Shown here: piece by piece, positions 15,582 through 25,800 of the stretch | How the letters are laid out: each line of letters opens with the position of its first letter | Numbering within the stretch: the first letter of the stretch is position 1 | Source of the DNA: RGIG3077 sp964490175 | GTDB lineage: Bacteria; Bacillota; Clostridia; Oscillospirales; Ruminococcaceae | NCBI GenBank assembly: GCA_964490175.1 | Contig: CAZBAI010000008.1 | Coordinates: 1 to 64,000 of the forward strand | Length of the DNA: 64,000 nt | Direction of reading: 5' to 3' | Program-made: the position numbers and the translations under genes | Notes under the pieces: generated by a model | What the model saw: only the letters and a program-made list of their open reading frames with translations | Database searches by the model: none | What the model was told of the DNA's origin: nothing

Positions 15582-16254
15582 CGATTTCTCCGATAATTTT
15601 CAAAATTTCCTCAAGTACGGTTTGGCGGCTGTGCGGTATGCATTCGCTGTTTGCGCACGAAACGATATGCCATGAATACTTTTTTGCCGCATAAAGCGCA
15701 CTTTGCCGGCATTTTTTCAAATAATCGACATCTGCCTCGTGAATATCCTTTTTATTTTCATCGCCGCAGTAGCGCTGTGACAGCAACTTTTGCGATGCTT
15801 TTATCGGCATATCGAGAAAAATAACACAATCCGGTCGGGGAAGTGAAAGCTTTTCGTATTCATAATCTTCAAGCCAATCCAGATATGAATCCCACTTTGA
15901 AGCATCAAGCTTTACCATCTGGTGAATTGCGTTTGAGCTGACATATCTGCCTGCCAAAATAAATGCGCCGTTTTGATAATCGCTCTCCCAGAATTGCTTA
16001 TAGCTTGCGTATCTGTCAACGGCATAAAAGCTTGAAGCGGCATATGCATTGACATTTTGAGCATTGTCGGAAAGTTCGCCTGCAAGATACATCTTCACAA
16101 GCGCAGACGAGGGATTTGAATAATCGGGAAAGCTAATGGTTTTACAGCTTTTTCCGATATTTTTAAAATGCTCGGCGCACAATTCGAGCTGGGTGGATTT
16201 TCCGCTTCCGTCAAGCCCGTCAATAACAATAAGCCTGCCCTTATTCTGCCGCAT
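15574..16254 (-). CDS. tmk: Thymidylate kinase
   Basis: This 226-residue kinase has the P-loop G-L-D-G-S-G-K-S-T (13-21), a V-D-R-Y-A segment and the L-A-G-R-Y-V-S-S-N-A motif typical of dTMP kinases. The later D-C-V-I-F-L-D-M-P strand carries the catalytic region. It makes dTDP from dTMP. The start overlaps the end of thyX, its pathway predecessor, by 14 bases, suggesting translational coupling. Confidence 0.9.
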   Translation of the reverse strand: MRQNKGRLIVIDGLDGSGKSTQLELCAEHFKNIGKSCKTISFPDYSNPSSALVKMYLAGELSDNAQNVNAYAASSFYAVDRYASYKQFWESDYQNGAFILAGRYVSSNAIHQMVKLDASKWDSYLDWLEDYEYEKLSLPRPDCVIFLDMPIKASQKLLSQRYCGDENKKDIHEADVDYLKKCRQSALYAAKKYSWHIVSCANSECIPHSRQTVLEEILKIIGEIDA

Positions 16255-17026
16255 TATTTTGTTTTCCTTTCAAATTGTCGTAATATTCTCTCACATATTT
16301 GATTTTACCGCACGACATTTTGCCCTCGGTGCAAGCGCCGTTTAAGCACGCCGGACCTGCGTTTTTGAAAAGCGTTGGGGCAACCTGTGAGCACAGTTTC
16401 AGCATTTCGTCCGCAACAGCTTTAATTTCCCACTGCGCCCTGTTACAGCAACGCAGCTTAAAAAAATTCAAAAGCGAACGTGCGTTCATCGTGACAACGA
16501 TTTTGGTTTCGCACGCATTCGGCAAAAGAAACCTTGCGTCCTCATTGGCTTTTTTTTCGGCAAGACGAAAAGCTCTATCCTCGGGCACGCCTTGCCGCAC
16601 AAATTCTTCCGTGTGCTTTTTCGTTAAAATATCGGCAATTTTTTTATAGCTCTGCGCAAGCGATTCCATTTGCTTTAAAAATTCGGCATTTGCCTGCTCG
16701 TTTTCCGCAATTTCGGGCGGAATAATATATTCAAAATCGGCTTCGCTGACATAACGCTGGCTTTTTTGAGAATATGACGCTATTCTGTGCCTTACAAGCT
16801 GATGCGAACAGGCACGTGATATTCCCTCAATACCGAAAGTAAAGCTAACGTGTTCAATCGGGCTTTGATGTCCCAAATCCGAAAGCATATCAATAAATCC
16901 GACTGTTTTTTCATCGGTAAGATTATCGTAGAGCTCCGTTACGCCCGAGCTTGAATAGCACAGCTTTGCCGAAGCGGCAACGACCTTTTCGGGCTGCGGA
17001 GTGTGGGCAAGAAGTGTCACTTTCAT
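16241..17026 (-). CDS. thyX: Flavin-dependent thymidylate synthase
   Basis: This 261-residue protein carries the ThyX signature R-H-R-x2-S-x2-Q-K-S-Q-R-Y at 79-92 (family consensus RHRxxS...SxRY), an H-Q-S-P-I-E-H segment before it and R-S-L-L-N-F-F later. It makes dTMP from dUMP with methylene-THF, FAD and NADPH. It is the first gene of a seven-gene overlapping operon. A consensus promoter lies about 80 bases upstream. Confidence 0.95.
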   Translation of the reverse strand: MKVTLLAHTPQPEKVVAASAKLCYSSSGVTELYDNLTDEKTVGFIDMLSDLGHQSPIEHVSFTFGIEGISRACSHQLVRHRIASYSQKSQRYVSEADFEYIIPPEIAENEQANAEFLKQMESLAQSYKKIADILTKKHTEEFVRQGVPEDRAFRLAEKKANEDARFLLPNACETKIVVTMNARSLLNFFKLRCCNRAQWEIKAVADEMLKLCSQVAPTLFKNAGPACLNGACTEGKMSCGKIKYVREYYDNLKGKQNNAAE

Positions 17027-17108
17027 AGTATTTTCCCTTTCGGCTTTTGTATTTTTCCCATATATTATGCTTTCTGCATTAGGCTTTCAAAGATTCATTC
17101 GTGACTTG

Positions 17109-17137
17109 ATTATAACACCAAACGCATTTGCTGTCAA
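17109..17137 (-). promoter_or_regulatory. thyX operon promoter
   Basis: On the minus strand TTGACA (17132-17137), 17 bases and TATAAT (17109-17114). The leader to the thyX start is about 80 bases. Confidence 0.75.
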
Positions 17138-17193
17138 GAACAAGCCTATATTTAAAAATTACATTGGTTTTTTAAAAAAAATTTACAAAAAAC

Positions 17194-17218
17194 AAAACCC
17201 CCAAAAATCGGGGGTTTT
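17194..17218 (-). terminator. ackA terminator
   Basis: AAAACCCCC (17194-17202) pairs with GGGGGTTTT (17210-17218). On the minus strand the stem is followed by a TTTTGTTTTTT tract. It is about 110 bases past the ackA stop. The rest of the 17027-17325 gap holds only the thyX promoter and leader. Confidence 0.75.
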
Positions 17219-17325
17219 TATTATACAATTCGCCAAATTTTCAAATTGCTATTGCAAACGCCTTAGTAATATGTTACAATAAACTCAAAGCGGTTTTTTC
17301 AAGCTTTTTAACGATTCGGCGGCAA

Positions 17326-18525
17326 TCACTTGCTGATAAGCGCAAGCGTATCACGAGCGATGAGCAACTCCTCATTTGTGGGAACGACCCATACTTCAAC
17401 CTTTGAATCGGGAGTGGAAATTCTCCTAAGCTCACCTCTTGTGGATTTGTTCACTTCGGCGTCTATCTTGATTCCGAAATAATCCATATCTTCGCAAACG
17501 CCTTGACGCACCTCAAACGAATTTTCGCCGATTCCGCCTGTGAAAAGAACAGCATCGAGTCCGTTCATTGCGGCAGCGTATGAGCCGATGTATTTCTTGA
17601 TTTCATAGCAAAGCATATCGGTTACAAGCTGAGCCTTATCGTTGCCTTCTTCGGCAGCAGCGCAGATTTCTCTGTTATCGCTTCCGATTCCCGAAACACC
17701 GAGGAAGCCCGACTTTTTGTTAAGGTAATCGCTCATTTCATCGGGTGTAAAGCCTTTGCGCTTTGCAACATAGCATACAGCCGAAGGGTCAACCGCACCG
17801 CTTCTTGTGCCCATCAAAACGCCGTCAAGAGGGGTAAAGCCCATTGATGTATCGACGGATTTTCCGCCGTCAACCGCAGTAATGGAAGAACCGTTGCCAA
17901 GGTGACAGGAAACAATCTTCAACTCGGAAGGATCTTTGCCGAGTGCGTTTGCAAGCTCTTTTGAAACAAACCTGTGTGAAGTGCCGTGGAAACCGTATTT
18001 GCGGACATGAAGTTCTTCATAACAGTCATAAGGCATACCGAACATAAACGCCTTTTCGGGCATTGTTTGATGGAATGCCGTATCAAATACAACAGCCATG
18101 GGCGTACCCTCTTTAACAACCTTTCTGCAAGCACGAAGCGCCAATGCGTGAGCGTGGTTGTGAACGGGTGCCAAAGGCGCAAGTTCATCGATTTTGTCGA
18201 TGACCTCATCTGTTACGAGAACCGTTTCGGGGAATACCTCGGCGCCCTGTACGATTCTGTGACCTACCGCAGAGATTTCGTCCATCGATTTAATAACCGA
18301 AGCCTCGCTTTGAGTGAGAGCGTAAACGAGCTTTTCAAAAGCCTCGGTGTGCGTGGGAAAATCGCAGTCTTCGTTAAGCGTTCTGCCGTCATCGGTTTTG
18401 TGGGAAAGATGTCCGTCAATTCCGATTCTGTCGCAGTTGCCCTTTGCGAGAACGTGCTCATTCTCCATATCGATAAGCTGATATTTAAGCGATGAGCTGC
18501 CCGCATTTACAACAAGTATCAACAT
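17326..18525 (-). CDS. ackA: Acetate kinase
   Basis: This 399-residue enzyme of the ASKHA fold has N-A-G-S-S-S-L-K at residues 6-13, the Y-G-F-H-G-T-S-H-R-F-V motif with the active-site His, H-L-G-N-G-S-S and F-T-G-G-I-G-E-N-S. It interconverts acetyl phosphate plus ADP and acetate plus ATP at the end of fermentation. No pta gene is adjacent. It is transcribed alone from a recognisable promoter and ends at a rho-independent terminator. Confidence 0.97.
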   Translation of the reverse strand: MLILVVNAGSSSLKYQLIDMENEHVLAKGNCDRIGIDGHLSHKTDDGRTLNEDCDFPTHTEAFEKLVYALTQSEASVIKSMDEISAVGHRIVQGAEVFPETVLVTDEVIDKIDELAPLAPVHNHAHALALRACRKVVKEGTPMAVVFDTAFHQTMPEKAFMFGMPYDCYEELHVRKYGFHGTSHRFVSKELANALGKDPSELKIVSCHLGNGSSITAVDGGKSVDTSMGFTPLDGVLMGTRSGAVDPSAVCYVAKRKGFTPDEMSDYLNKKSGFLGVSGIGSDNREICAAAEEGNDKAQLVTDMLCYEIKKYIGSYAAAMNGLDAVLFTGGIGENSFEVRQGVCEDMDYFGIKIDAEVNKSTRGELRRISTPDSKVEVWVVPTNEELLIARDTLALISK

Positions 18526-18577
18526 AATTCAATCATCCTTTCATATATTATGTGTTGATTTCTTTACACAATTTAAT

Positions 18578-18605
18578 ATTATATACCATTTTTTTCAAAT
18601 TGCAA
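18578..18605 (-). promoter_or_regulatory. ackA promoter
   Basis: On the minus strand TTGCAA (18600-18605), 16 bases and TATAAT (18578-18583), about 50 bases before the ackA start. Confidence 0.6.
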
Positions 18606-18646
18606 TAGACAAAATTTTTTTATAACAAATCACACAAAACACGGCA

Positions 18647-18674
18647 TTTTCAAATTGCCTTTTACAGATATAAT
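18647..18674 (+). promoter_or_regulatory. tmcAL-mnmA promoter
   Basis: TTTTCA (18647-18652), 16 bases and TATAAT (18669-18674), about 37 bases before the tmcAL start. It lies back to back with the ackA promoter. Confidence 0.5.
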
Positions 18675-18710
18675 AACTAATAACCGGAAAATTTCAAAGG
18701 GGGAATTTTT

Positions 18711-19901
18711 ATGAAAATTTCAGGAATTATCTGTGAGTACAATCCTCTTCACAACGGGCATTTGCACCATATCGAGGAAACAAGGAAAAACGGAGCTACG
18801 CACATTGTCGGCATTATGAGCGGCAACTATGTGCAGCGTGGCGACGTTGCCATTTTAAACAAGTTCGACAGGGCAAAGCTTGCGGTAAAATCCGGCGTGG
18901 ATCTTGTCATTGAGTTGCCCACACCGTATTGTCTTGCAACAGCGGAAAAATACGCACAAGGCGCTGTGTTTTTGCTCAAATCCTTAGGGGTTGTCGATGA
19001 GCTTTCTTTCGGCAGCGAGTGTGGCGATATCGGTATGCTGCGCCGAGGTGCGGCGGTCGCCGATGAGTTTTCCAACTCAAAAGAAGTTATAGATATGCTT
19101 GAATCGGGTATGACTTACCCCAATGCAATCTACGAGCTAACAAAGAAAAAATACGGCGATGCCGTTTCGTCTTTATTTGAAGGCCCCAACAACGAGCTTG
19201 CCATCGAATATATAAGGGCGATAAACAGCCTTGATGCGAAAATCGAACCGTTCACCGTAGTGCGCCTGGGCAATGAGCATGACGCCGCAGACAGCGTTAT
19301 CGACGGATTTGCAAGCGCTTCGGCAATCAGAAAATCGATTTTCGAGGGCAAAGATTTTACCGACAAAGCGCCTGAGGAAACCTGCAAAGCGATTTTTGAA
19401 TCGCTCAAATCGGGAAAAATTTCAAGAAGCGAAACGCTTGAGCGCCTGTTTCTCTACAAACTGCGCACAATGAGCGTTGAAGATATCGCAAAAGTGCCCG
19501 ATGTCGGTCAGGGATTGGAGCACCGCATTTACGAAGCACGTGACTGCACCTCCATGGCAGACGTTCTCAAAAAAGTTAAAACCAAGAGATACACAATGGC
19601 ACGAATCAGGAGAATTTTCTTCAATATGCTTTGCGGAATAACCGTTGACGACCTCAATTTCTACCCGCCCTACGGCAGGATTCTCGCAACGAACGAGCGT
19701 GGATTTGAAATCCTCTCGCAAGCCAAGGGAAAGGCTGTTATCCCCTTCGGCACTTCCCTTGCAAAGCTTTCGGCAATCGACGACGTTTCCGCACGCTATG
19801 CGAAAATCGAATCGGACGCTACCGATATCTATTCGCTTTCATGCAAAAAAGTGCAAGGCTCCGGTCTTGATTACCGAACCAAGGTCAGCATAATCGACTG
19901 A
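18711..19901 (+). CDS. tmcAL: tRNA(Met) cytidine acetate ligase
   Basis: This 396-residue protein has the nucleotidyltransferase motif E-Y-N-P-L-H-N-G-H (9-17), M-S-G-N-Y-V-Q-R-G and F-G-S-E-C-G, all typical of the YlbM/TmcAL family. It activates acetate with ATP and acetylates cytidine 34 of elongator tRNA-Met. The ATG follows AAGGGGG. It is divergent from acetate kinase and 11 bases upstream of mnmA, so two wobble-base modifiers share an operon. Confidence 0.93.
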   Translation: MKISGIICEYNPLHNGHLHHIEETRKNGATHIVGIMSGNYVQRGDVAILNKFDRAKLAVKSGVDLVIELPTPYCLATAEKYAQGAVFLLKSLGVVDELSFGSECGDIGMLRRGAAVADEFSNSKEVIDMLESGMTYPNAIYELTKKKYGDAVSSLFEGPNNELAIEYIRAINSLDAKIEPFTVVRLGNEHDAADSVIDGFASASAIRKSIFEGKDFTDKAPEETCKAIFESLKSGKISRSETLERLFLYKLRTMSVEDIAKVPDVGQGLEHRIYEARDCTSMADVLKKVKTKRYTMARIRRIFFNMLCGITVDDLNFYPPYGRILATNERGFEILSQAKGKAVIPFGTSLAKLSAIDDVSARYAKIESDATDIYSLSCKKVQGSGLDYRTKVSIID

Positions 19902-19912
19902 TATACACAAAT

Positions 19913-20983
19913 ATGAAAAAAGTACTTATCGGACTCAGCGGCGGTGTAGACAGCTCCGTCGCTGCGTTTTTGTTGAAAAAACAAGGCTATGATGTCACCG
20001 GCGTAACGCTGAATATGTTTGCGCCCCAAACGCTTGCAAAACCCGAGCTTTACCGTGACGCTTCAATCGATGCCGAAAGGTGCGCAAAGCTTATCGGGAT
20101 TGATTTTTTGCGGCTTGATGTCAGTGATACTTTCAAAAAATATGTTACAGACGATTTTATATCTCAATATTTAAAGGGCGCTACACCGAATCCTTGCGTT
20201 GTATGCAATAAAGCCGTAAAATTCGGCGCAATGCTTGATTTTGCGCAAAGTAACGGGTTTGACTATATCGCCACGGGGCATTATGCTCAAATCGTGCGGG
20301 AAAATAACAGATTTTTGCTAAAGCGCCCCGATGTAATCGAAAAAGAGCAAACCTACGTGCTTTGGGTGCTTAACCAATATCAGCTTGCGCACGCTCTGTT
20401 TCCGATTGCAAATTTGCCGAAAGAACAGGTTCGCAAAATCGCCGCTTCGATAAATCTGCCCATAAGCGCCAAGAAAGACAGTCAGGATATTTGCTTTGTG
20501 CCTGATAAAAAATATGCCGACTTTATTCAAAAACACGCCGAAAATAAAATCAAAAGCGGTAATTTTATTGACGAAAACGGCGTGATTTTGGGAAAACACA
20601 ACGGCATAATCAACTACACACTCGGTCAAAGAAAGGGCTTGGGCATTGCGCTCGGAAAACCTGCCTATGTCGTTTGCAAAAACGCTTTTGATAATACCGT
20701 TACATTATCCGATGAAGAAAAACTGTTTTGCGATGAATTTTCAATTTCAAAAACCAACTGGATTATGTTTGAAGAACCGCCGAATGAGTTTTGCGGCTTT
20801 GTAAAAACACGCTACAGTCAAATGCAGACAAAATGCCTTGTAAAAAAATGCGAAAACGGCGTTTTTACAATAAAATGCGATGAAAAAATCCGTGCCGTAA
20901 CACCGGGACAGTCAGCTGTATTTTATAATGAAAACGGCTATGTTTTAGGCGGCGGAATCATCTCGCAATCAAGCGGCGCTTGA
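19913..20983 (+). CDS. mnmA: tRNA-specific 2-thiouridylase MnmA
   Basis: This 356-residue protein has the PP-loop G-L-S-G-G-V-D-S-S (7-15), catalytic P-N-P-C-V-V-C-N with Cys95 and an additional Cys98, G-H-Y-A, the K-K-D-S-Q-D-I-C motif with the second catalytic cysteine, and a C-terminal beta domain beginning near G-Q-R-K-G-L-G. It makes 2-thiouridine at position 34 of Lys, Glu and Gln tRNAs. It overlaps no gene but follows tmcAL closely. Confidence 0.96.
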   Translation: MKKVLIGLSGGVDSSVAAFLLKKQGYDVTGVTLNMFAPQTLAKPELYRDASIDAERCAKLIGIDFLRLDVSDTFKKYVTDDFISQYLKGATPNPCVVCNKAVKFGAMLDFAQSNGFDYIATGHYAQIVRENNRFLLKRPDVIEKEQTYVLWVLNQYQLAHALFPIANLPKEQVRKIAASINLPISAKKDSQDICFVPDKKYADFIQKHAENKIKSGNFIDENGVILGKHNGIINYTLGQRKGLGIALGKPAYVVCKNAFDNTVTLSDEEKLFCDEFSISKTNWIMFEEPPNEFCGFVKTRYSQMQTKCLVKKCENGVFTIKCDEKIRAVTPGQSAVFYNENGYVLGGGIISQSSGA

Positions 20984-21008
20984 CACAAATGCAAAAAGGG
21001 TGTAAAAT
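20980..21008 (+). promoter_or_regulatory. Promoter of the DUF3048 lipoprotein gene
   Basis: TTGACA (20980-20985, overlapping the mnmA stop), 17 bases and TAAAAT (21003-21008). A second possible set, TTGACA at 21008-21013 with TACATT at 21032-21037, lies just downstream. Confidence 0.45.
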
Positions 21009-21047
21009 TGACAATATTACAAAGGAAAGGATACATTATCTCAAAAT

Positions 21048-22175
21048 ATGAAAAAAACAGCACTTTTACTCGCACTCATGCTCACGCTTTCCATCGGCAC
21101 GGCATGCTCGAAAAATGAAGGAAAATCCGAATCTCAAAGCTCATCAACAGCTCAAACGACAACAGCTTCGGCATCATCGGACAGCTCAAATGAATCCGTT
21201 GCCGAATCTCAATCTCAAATACAGACCGATAAGGTCGAAAATGCCGTGCGCAACCCGTTTACAGGTCAAACCGGATATAACGAAAACGCCGTAGGCAAGC
21301 GCCCCGTCGCAATCATGATAAACAATCTTAAAGGTGCGCTGCCCCAATACGGTATAGAACAGGCGGACATTTTGTTTGAAGTCCTCGTTGAGGGCGGAAT
21401 CACACGTCTTATGGGCGTTTATGCCGATTACACAACCGTTCCCGATGTGTGCTCAATCCGCAGTTGCCGATATTATTACCCTGTTATCGCCTCGGGTTTT
21501 GATGCGATTTACTGTCACATCGGCTATGAAAAAACTTATGCAAAAGCCAAGCTCGACAGCTTGGGAATCGACACCATAAGCGACAGCAGCGTAATTCCTT
21601 ACAGCACAATGTTTGCGGTTGATTCCGAGCGTGCAAAGACCTATTCAAGCGAACATACAAAATACCTTGTCGGCGCAAACATTGCTAAAGCGCTTGAAGA
21701 TTACGGTTATCGCACGGATATCGGCGATGAATATAAGGGCGACTTTTTCGTATTTAAAGATGAGTTTTTTACGCCAAGCGGCAGTGACGCTTCAAATGTT
21801 GAGCTTAAGTTTTCCGCTTCCTATTACAGCACATTTGAATATGACGAAGCTTCAAAAACCTATAAAAAATTCCACAGCGGAAGTGAGCATATCGACGGAA
21901 AAAGCGGCAATCAGCTTTCTTTCACCAATGTAATCGTGCTTTGCACCGAGGTTTATCCCAAGCCCGAAAACAATTATCTTATGCAGGTTGATATTGTTTC
22001 TTCCGGAAACGGATACTACATCAGCGGCGGAAAAGCGCAGGAAATTACATGGAAAAAGGAAAGCGAAAAATCGAAAATCGAATTTTTCGATGAAAACGGA
22101 AATCCTCTTACCGTAAACGTCGGCAAGTGCTATATCGGCGTTATCGACAACGACGCTACCATCACCATCGAATAA
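21048..22175 (+). CDS. DUF3048 domain lipoprotein (YerB-like)
   Basis: This 375-residue protein has a lipoprotein signal with a cysteine at about residue 20 (I-G-T-A-C), a Ser/Thr/Gln-rich linker, then the DUF3048 N-terminal motif with R-P-V-A-I-M-I-N-N, the Q-A-D-I-L-F-E-x-L-V-E-G-G-I-T-R segment and R-S-C-R-Y-Y. It is anchored outside the cell. The function of the family is unknown to me; B. subtilis YerB is the named relative. Confidence 0.88.
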   Translation: MKKTALLLALMLTLSIGTACSKNEGKSESQSSSTAQTTTASASSDSSNESVAESQSQIQTDKVENAVRNPFTGQTGYNENAVGKRPVAIMINNLKGALPQYGIEQADILFEVLVEGGITRLMGVYADYTTVPDVCSIRSCRYYYPVIASGFDAIYCHIGYEKTYAKAKLDSLGIDTISDSSVIPYSTMFAVDSERAKTYSSEHTKYLVGANIAKALEDYGYRTDIGDEYKGDFFVFKDEFFTPSGSDASNVELKFSASYYSTFEYDEASKTYKKFHSGSEHIDGKSGNQLSFTNVIVLCTEVYPKPENNYLMQVDIVSSGNGYYISGGKAQEITWKKESEKSKIEFFDENGNPLTVNVGKCYIGVIDNDATITIE

Positions 22176-22200
22176 AATCTCAAAAACGGCAATCAATTTT

Positions 22201-22229
22201 TTCATATTTTTTGCATAAAGGCAAAACTT
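22201..22229 (+). promoter_or_regulatory. Candidate sigma-F promoter of spoIIR
   Basis: TTCATA (22201-22206), 13 bases and GGCAAAACTT (22220-22229). The -10 fits the sigma-F/G consensus GGnnAnAMTW fully. The -35 (WGYATA) has one mismatch and the spacing is one base short. In B. subtilis spoIIR is sigma-F dependent. Confidence 0.45.
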
Positions 22230-22259
22230 TTGCACCAAGCTGTATGCGAGGTGAATTTT

Positions 22260-22865
22260 ATGAAAAAAATCAGACTTGCCGTTTTTTTCGGATTTATACT
22301 TGCAGTTTTATTTTCTTCGTCGATTATCGACTTCGACAATTCGGTCGATGAAATCAGAAACAATGTTTTAAGGCTGCACATTCTCGCAAATTCCGATTCC
22401 GATGAAGATCAGGAGCTGAAATTGCTTGTAAGAGATGAAATTTTAAAACTTTCAAGCGATTTGTTTTGCGATAAATCAATCGATGACGCCATTCAAACAG
22501 CGGCCGGTTCGCTTGATATCATCGAAAATACAGCACAAAAAGTCATTGCCGAAAACGGCTTTGATTACGATGTTTGCTGCCAAATCGCACCGACTGTATT
22601 CGATGACCGTGATTACGGTGATTTTACAATGCCGGCAGGCGAATATACGGCAGTATGCGTATACATCGGCAAGGCGCAGGGGCACAACTGGTGGTGCGTA
22701 ATGTATCCCCCGCTGTGCGTCGGCACATCTCAAAAAGACATTGATAACTATTTTAACGAAAGTCAAACGGATATATTGAAAAACCACGAAAAATACGAAA
22801 TCAAATTCAAATGCGTTGAAATATTCGGCGGCATAAAGCAAAAAATCACCAAGCTTTTAAATTGA
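22260..22865 (+). CDS. spoIIR: Stage II sporulation protein R
   Basis: The product (about 201 residues) has an N-terminal membrane or secretion signal and the SpoIIR core L-R-L-H-I-L-A-N-S-D-S-x-E-D-Q-E-L-K-L-x-V-R-D followed by the C-terminal G-H-N-W-W-C-V-M-Y-P-P-L-C motif. It is made in the forespore and signals across the septum to activate SpoIIGA, hence pro-sigma-E. The ATG at 22260 has GAGGTG 6 bases upstream; an ATG at 22230 has none. Confidence 0.93.
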   Translation: MKKIRLAVFFGFILAVLFSSSIIDFDNSVDEIRNNVLRLHILANSDSDEDQELKLLVRDEILKLSSDLFCDKSIDDAIQTAAGSLDIIENTAQKVIAENGFDYDVCCQIAPTVFDDRDYGDFTMPAGEYTAVCVYIGKAQGHNWWCVMYPPLCVGTSQKDIDNYFNESQTDILKNHEKYEIKFKCVEIFGGIKQKITKLLN

Positions 22866-22877
22866 CGGAGAAAACAT

Positions 22878-25800
22878 ATGTTAAACTTTATTTTAGGCGC
22901 TGTCGCAACAGGCAAGACAAGCACAATATCCGAAAAGATACGCCGAAAAATTTCAGGCGGCGAAAACGTGCTTGTCATCGTGCCCGAGCAGTTTACGTTT
23001 GAATATGAGCATATGCTGTATTCAAGACTCGGTGCGTTTGATTACAACAAAATATCCGTAAAAAGCTTTAAAAGGCTTGCTTTGCAAATTATAGAAGAAT
23101 GCGGCGGCGAACACAAAATGTATGCCGACTCCGTGACAAAATCGCTTATAATGTCGCTTGCCGTTAAATACAGCGCCGAAAACGACGGTCTTGTTTTCTA
23201 CAAAAGGCTTGCGAAAAATCCGGCATTTTCGGCGATGATGCTTGATTGCATATCGGATTTGAGCCAAAGCGGTCTTGATGATTCAAAGCTCACTGCGGGA
23301 CTTTTGGGGCTGAGCGGCACTTTAAAAGAAAAATTTACCGATATTCTCAATATATATTTTACCTATTGCTCACTTTTGAATACACACGGTCTTTCCGATG
23401 AAAAAAGCGCAATTTCCTACGCCGCATCGCTTGCTTCAAAGCATGGTTTTTTTGAAAACAAATGCGTTTTTATCGATGAGTTTAAAAGCTTTACGGCAGA
23501 TGAGCGGCTTTTGATCGAAGCAATGCTTGCACAATCCGATGTGTGCTGTGCGCTTGATACAGACGATGAATACTCAAAGCTTTTGCACCTTTATTCGGTC
23601 AACCGCACTTTTTCGATTTTGAAAAATTCGGCGCAAAAGTGCAATGCCAAAATCACGCTGGCACGTACAAATGCGGCAAATTGCAATACAAATTGCGATA
23701 TAACCCATATTTCGCAAAACATATTCAAAAGCGGCGAGTGCGAAAAAATTAAAAGCGAAAACGTAAAAATTATTGACGCACTTAATATATATAATGAATG
23801 CGAATATGTTTTTGCGCAAATCAAGCACCTTGTGCGATATGAAGGCATACGCTTTGACGAAATTCAAATCGTTGCAAGAGATGCGCAAATGTACAGTGCG
23901 GTGGTATCGGAATATGCAAAAATATACGAAATACCTATTTTTGAAAGCGTTGAAAAAACGCCCTATAACACTGCGCTTTCCGTATTTATCTCAACAGCGC
24001 TTGAACTCACCTTTTCGCCCTTTTCAACCGAAACCGTTCTTATGTATGCAAAAACAATGCTCATCGATATCGATATTGCCGAAATAGCACAGCTTGAAAA
24101 TTTTTGCTATATATGGGAGATTGACGGCAAGCTGTGGGAAAAAGAGTTTTCGCAAAATGATTCTGCCGCAAAAGACGCCGAAATTACCCGAAAAAAAATT
24201 ATAGAACCGCTGCTAAGACTGCGCAAAAAGTGCGAAAACACCACAGGTGATGTCATCACACAGGCACTTTATGAACATTTTGAAGCGGTAAATCTTGTTG
24301 ATTGCCTTGATAAGCTGACCGAATTTAACGGCGAAAGCGCCGAGGCAGATTCAATCGAACAGGCAAGAGAAATGCGGCTTTTGTGCAATGCGCTAACCGA
24401 TACGCTTGATATTTTTTATACATATTTGCACGGTGTTGAAATTTCGCCCGCAGAATACAGAGATATGCTCAATTGCGCACTTTCATCGGCACATTATTCA
24501 AAAGCGCCGCAAAGATTGAACGCCGTTAATTTTGCGCAACTGCAATTGACAAGATACAACTCGCCCAAGGTTGTTTTCATTCTCGGCGCAAACGAGGGGT
24601 ATTTTCCCAGAAACAGCGTAACCGCAGGTATGTTCACCTCGACAGAGAGCTTAAAACTTTCATCAAACGGAATAGAGCTGGCAAAAACCGATGAGCAGAT
24701 ATACTCGGAAGAAAGCTTTGCCGTATACGCCGCTTTAAGCGCCCCCACAAAAAAGCTCTATATTACATATCCTTTGCTTGATAAATCAAACAATTCAAAA
24801 ACCGGTGCGCATACGTTAAAGCTGATTCAAAATCTGTTTTCAAACAAAATCACGCTTTGCGCCGAAAGGCTTGACGATGAATTTTACGCCTCATCGAAAG
24901 AAGCCGCATACAGACGATATGTACGCAATTTCGGAAAAAACACCGTTTTTGAAAAAAGCTGCGAGGCATTGCTATGCGGTGACGATGCCTATATCGACAG
25001 GATAAAAGCTTTAAAATCGGGCATGGGCGCAAAAAAGCAGCACAGCCTTGACAATACCGAAATAATAAAGCTTTTATACGGAACAAACCTGAAAATGAGC
25101 GCTTCAAAGCTGGAAACTTTCTGCTCATGCCCGTTCAGATATTACATGACCTATGGGCTGAAAATCAGACCGCTGCAAAAAATGGGCATTACCGTAAACG
25201 AAAAGGGCAGCATTGTTCATTTCTGTCTTGAAAGGATTTTTAAGGACTTTAAAAAGGAAGAATTTTTAAGCCTTTCAAAAGACAGTATCGATTCGGCTGT
25301 GGCTTTATATATAAAAGCGTACCGTGACGAGCACCTCGGAGGAGATTACAGGCAAAGCGAAAAATTTGAATATGCGCTGAATATAATCGCCGAAAACACA
25401 AGCGAAATAATCGAAAATCTGCAAAGGGAATTTTCGCAAAGCGATTTTTACCCGTGCGAATCGGAATATTTTATAAAAAGAGAATTTGCGCTTTCCGTTC
25501 CCGCAATTCCGAAAGCGCAGCTGACATTAAGCGGAATCACCGACCGAATCGACCTGTATATCAGCTCAAGAGGCAGATTTATCCGTGTGGTTGATTACAA
25601 AACCGGCAAAAAGACTTTTTCGCTTGCAGACCTTTTAAGCGGAAAAAATATGCAAATGTTTCTTTACCTTTTTGCGTTGACATCAAGCGATGAAAACTTT
25701 TGCGATTGTGCCAATGCCGGCGTTTTGTACTATCATGCAAACGAAATGTCACCCTCGCTTGCACGCACAAGCAGTGATGCCGAGCTTGAAAAGCTTAAAT

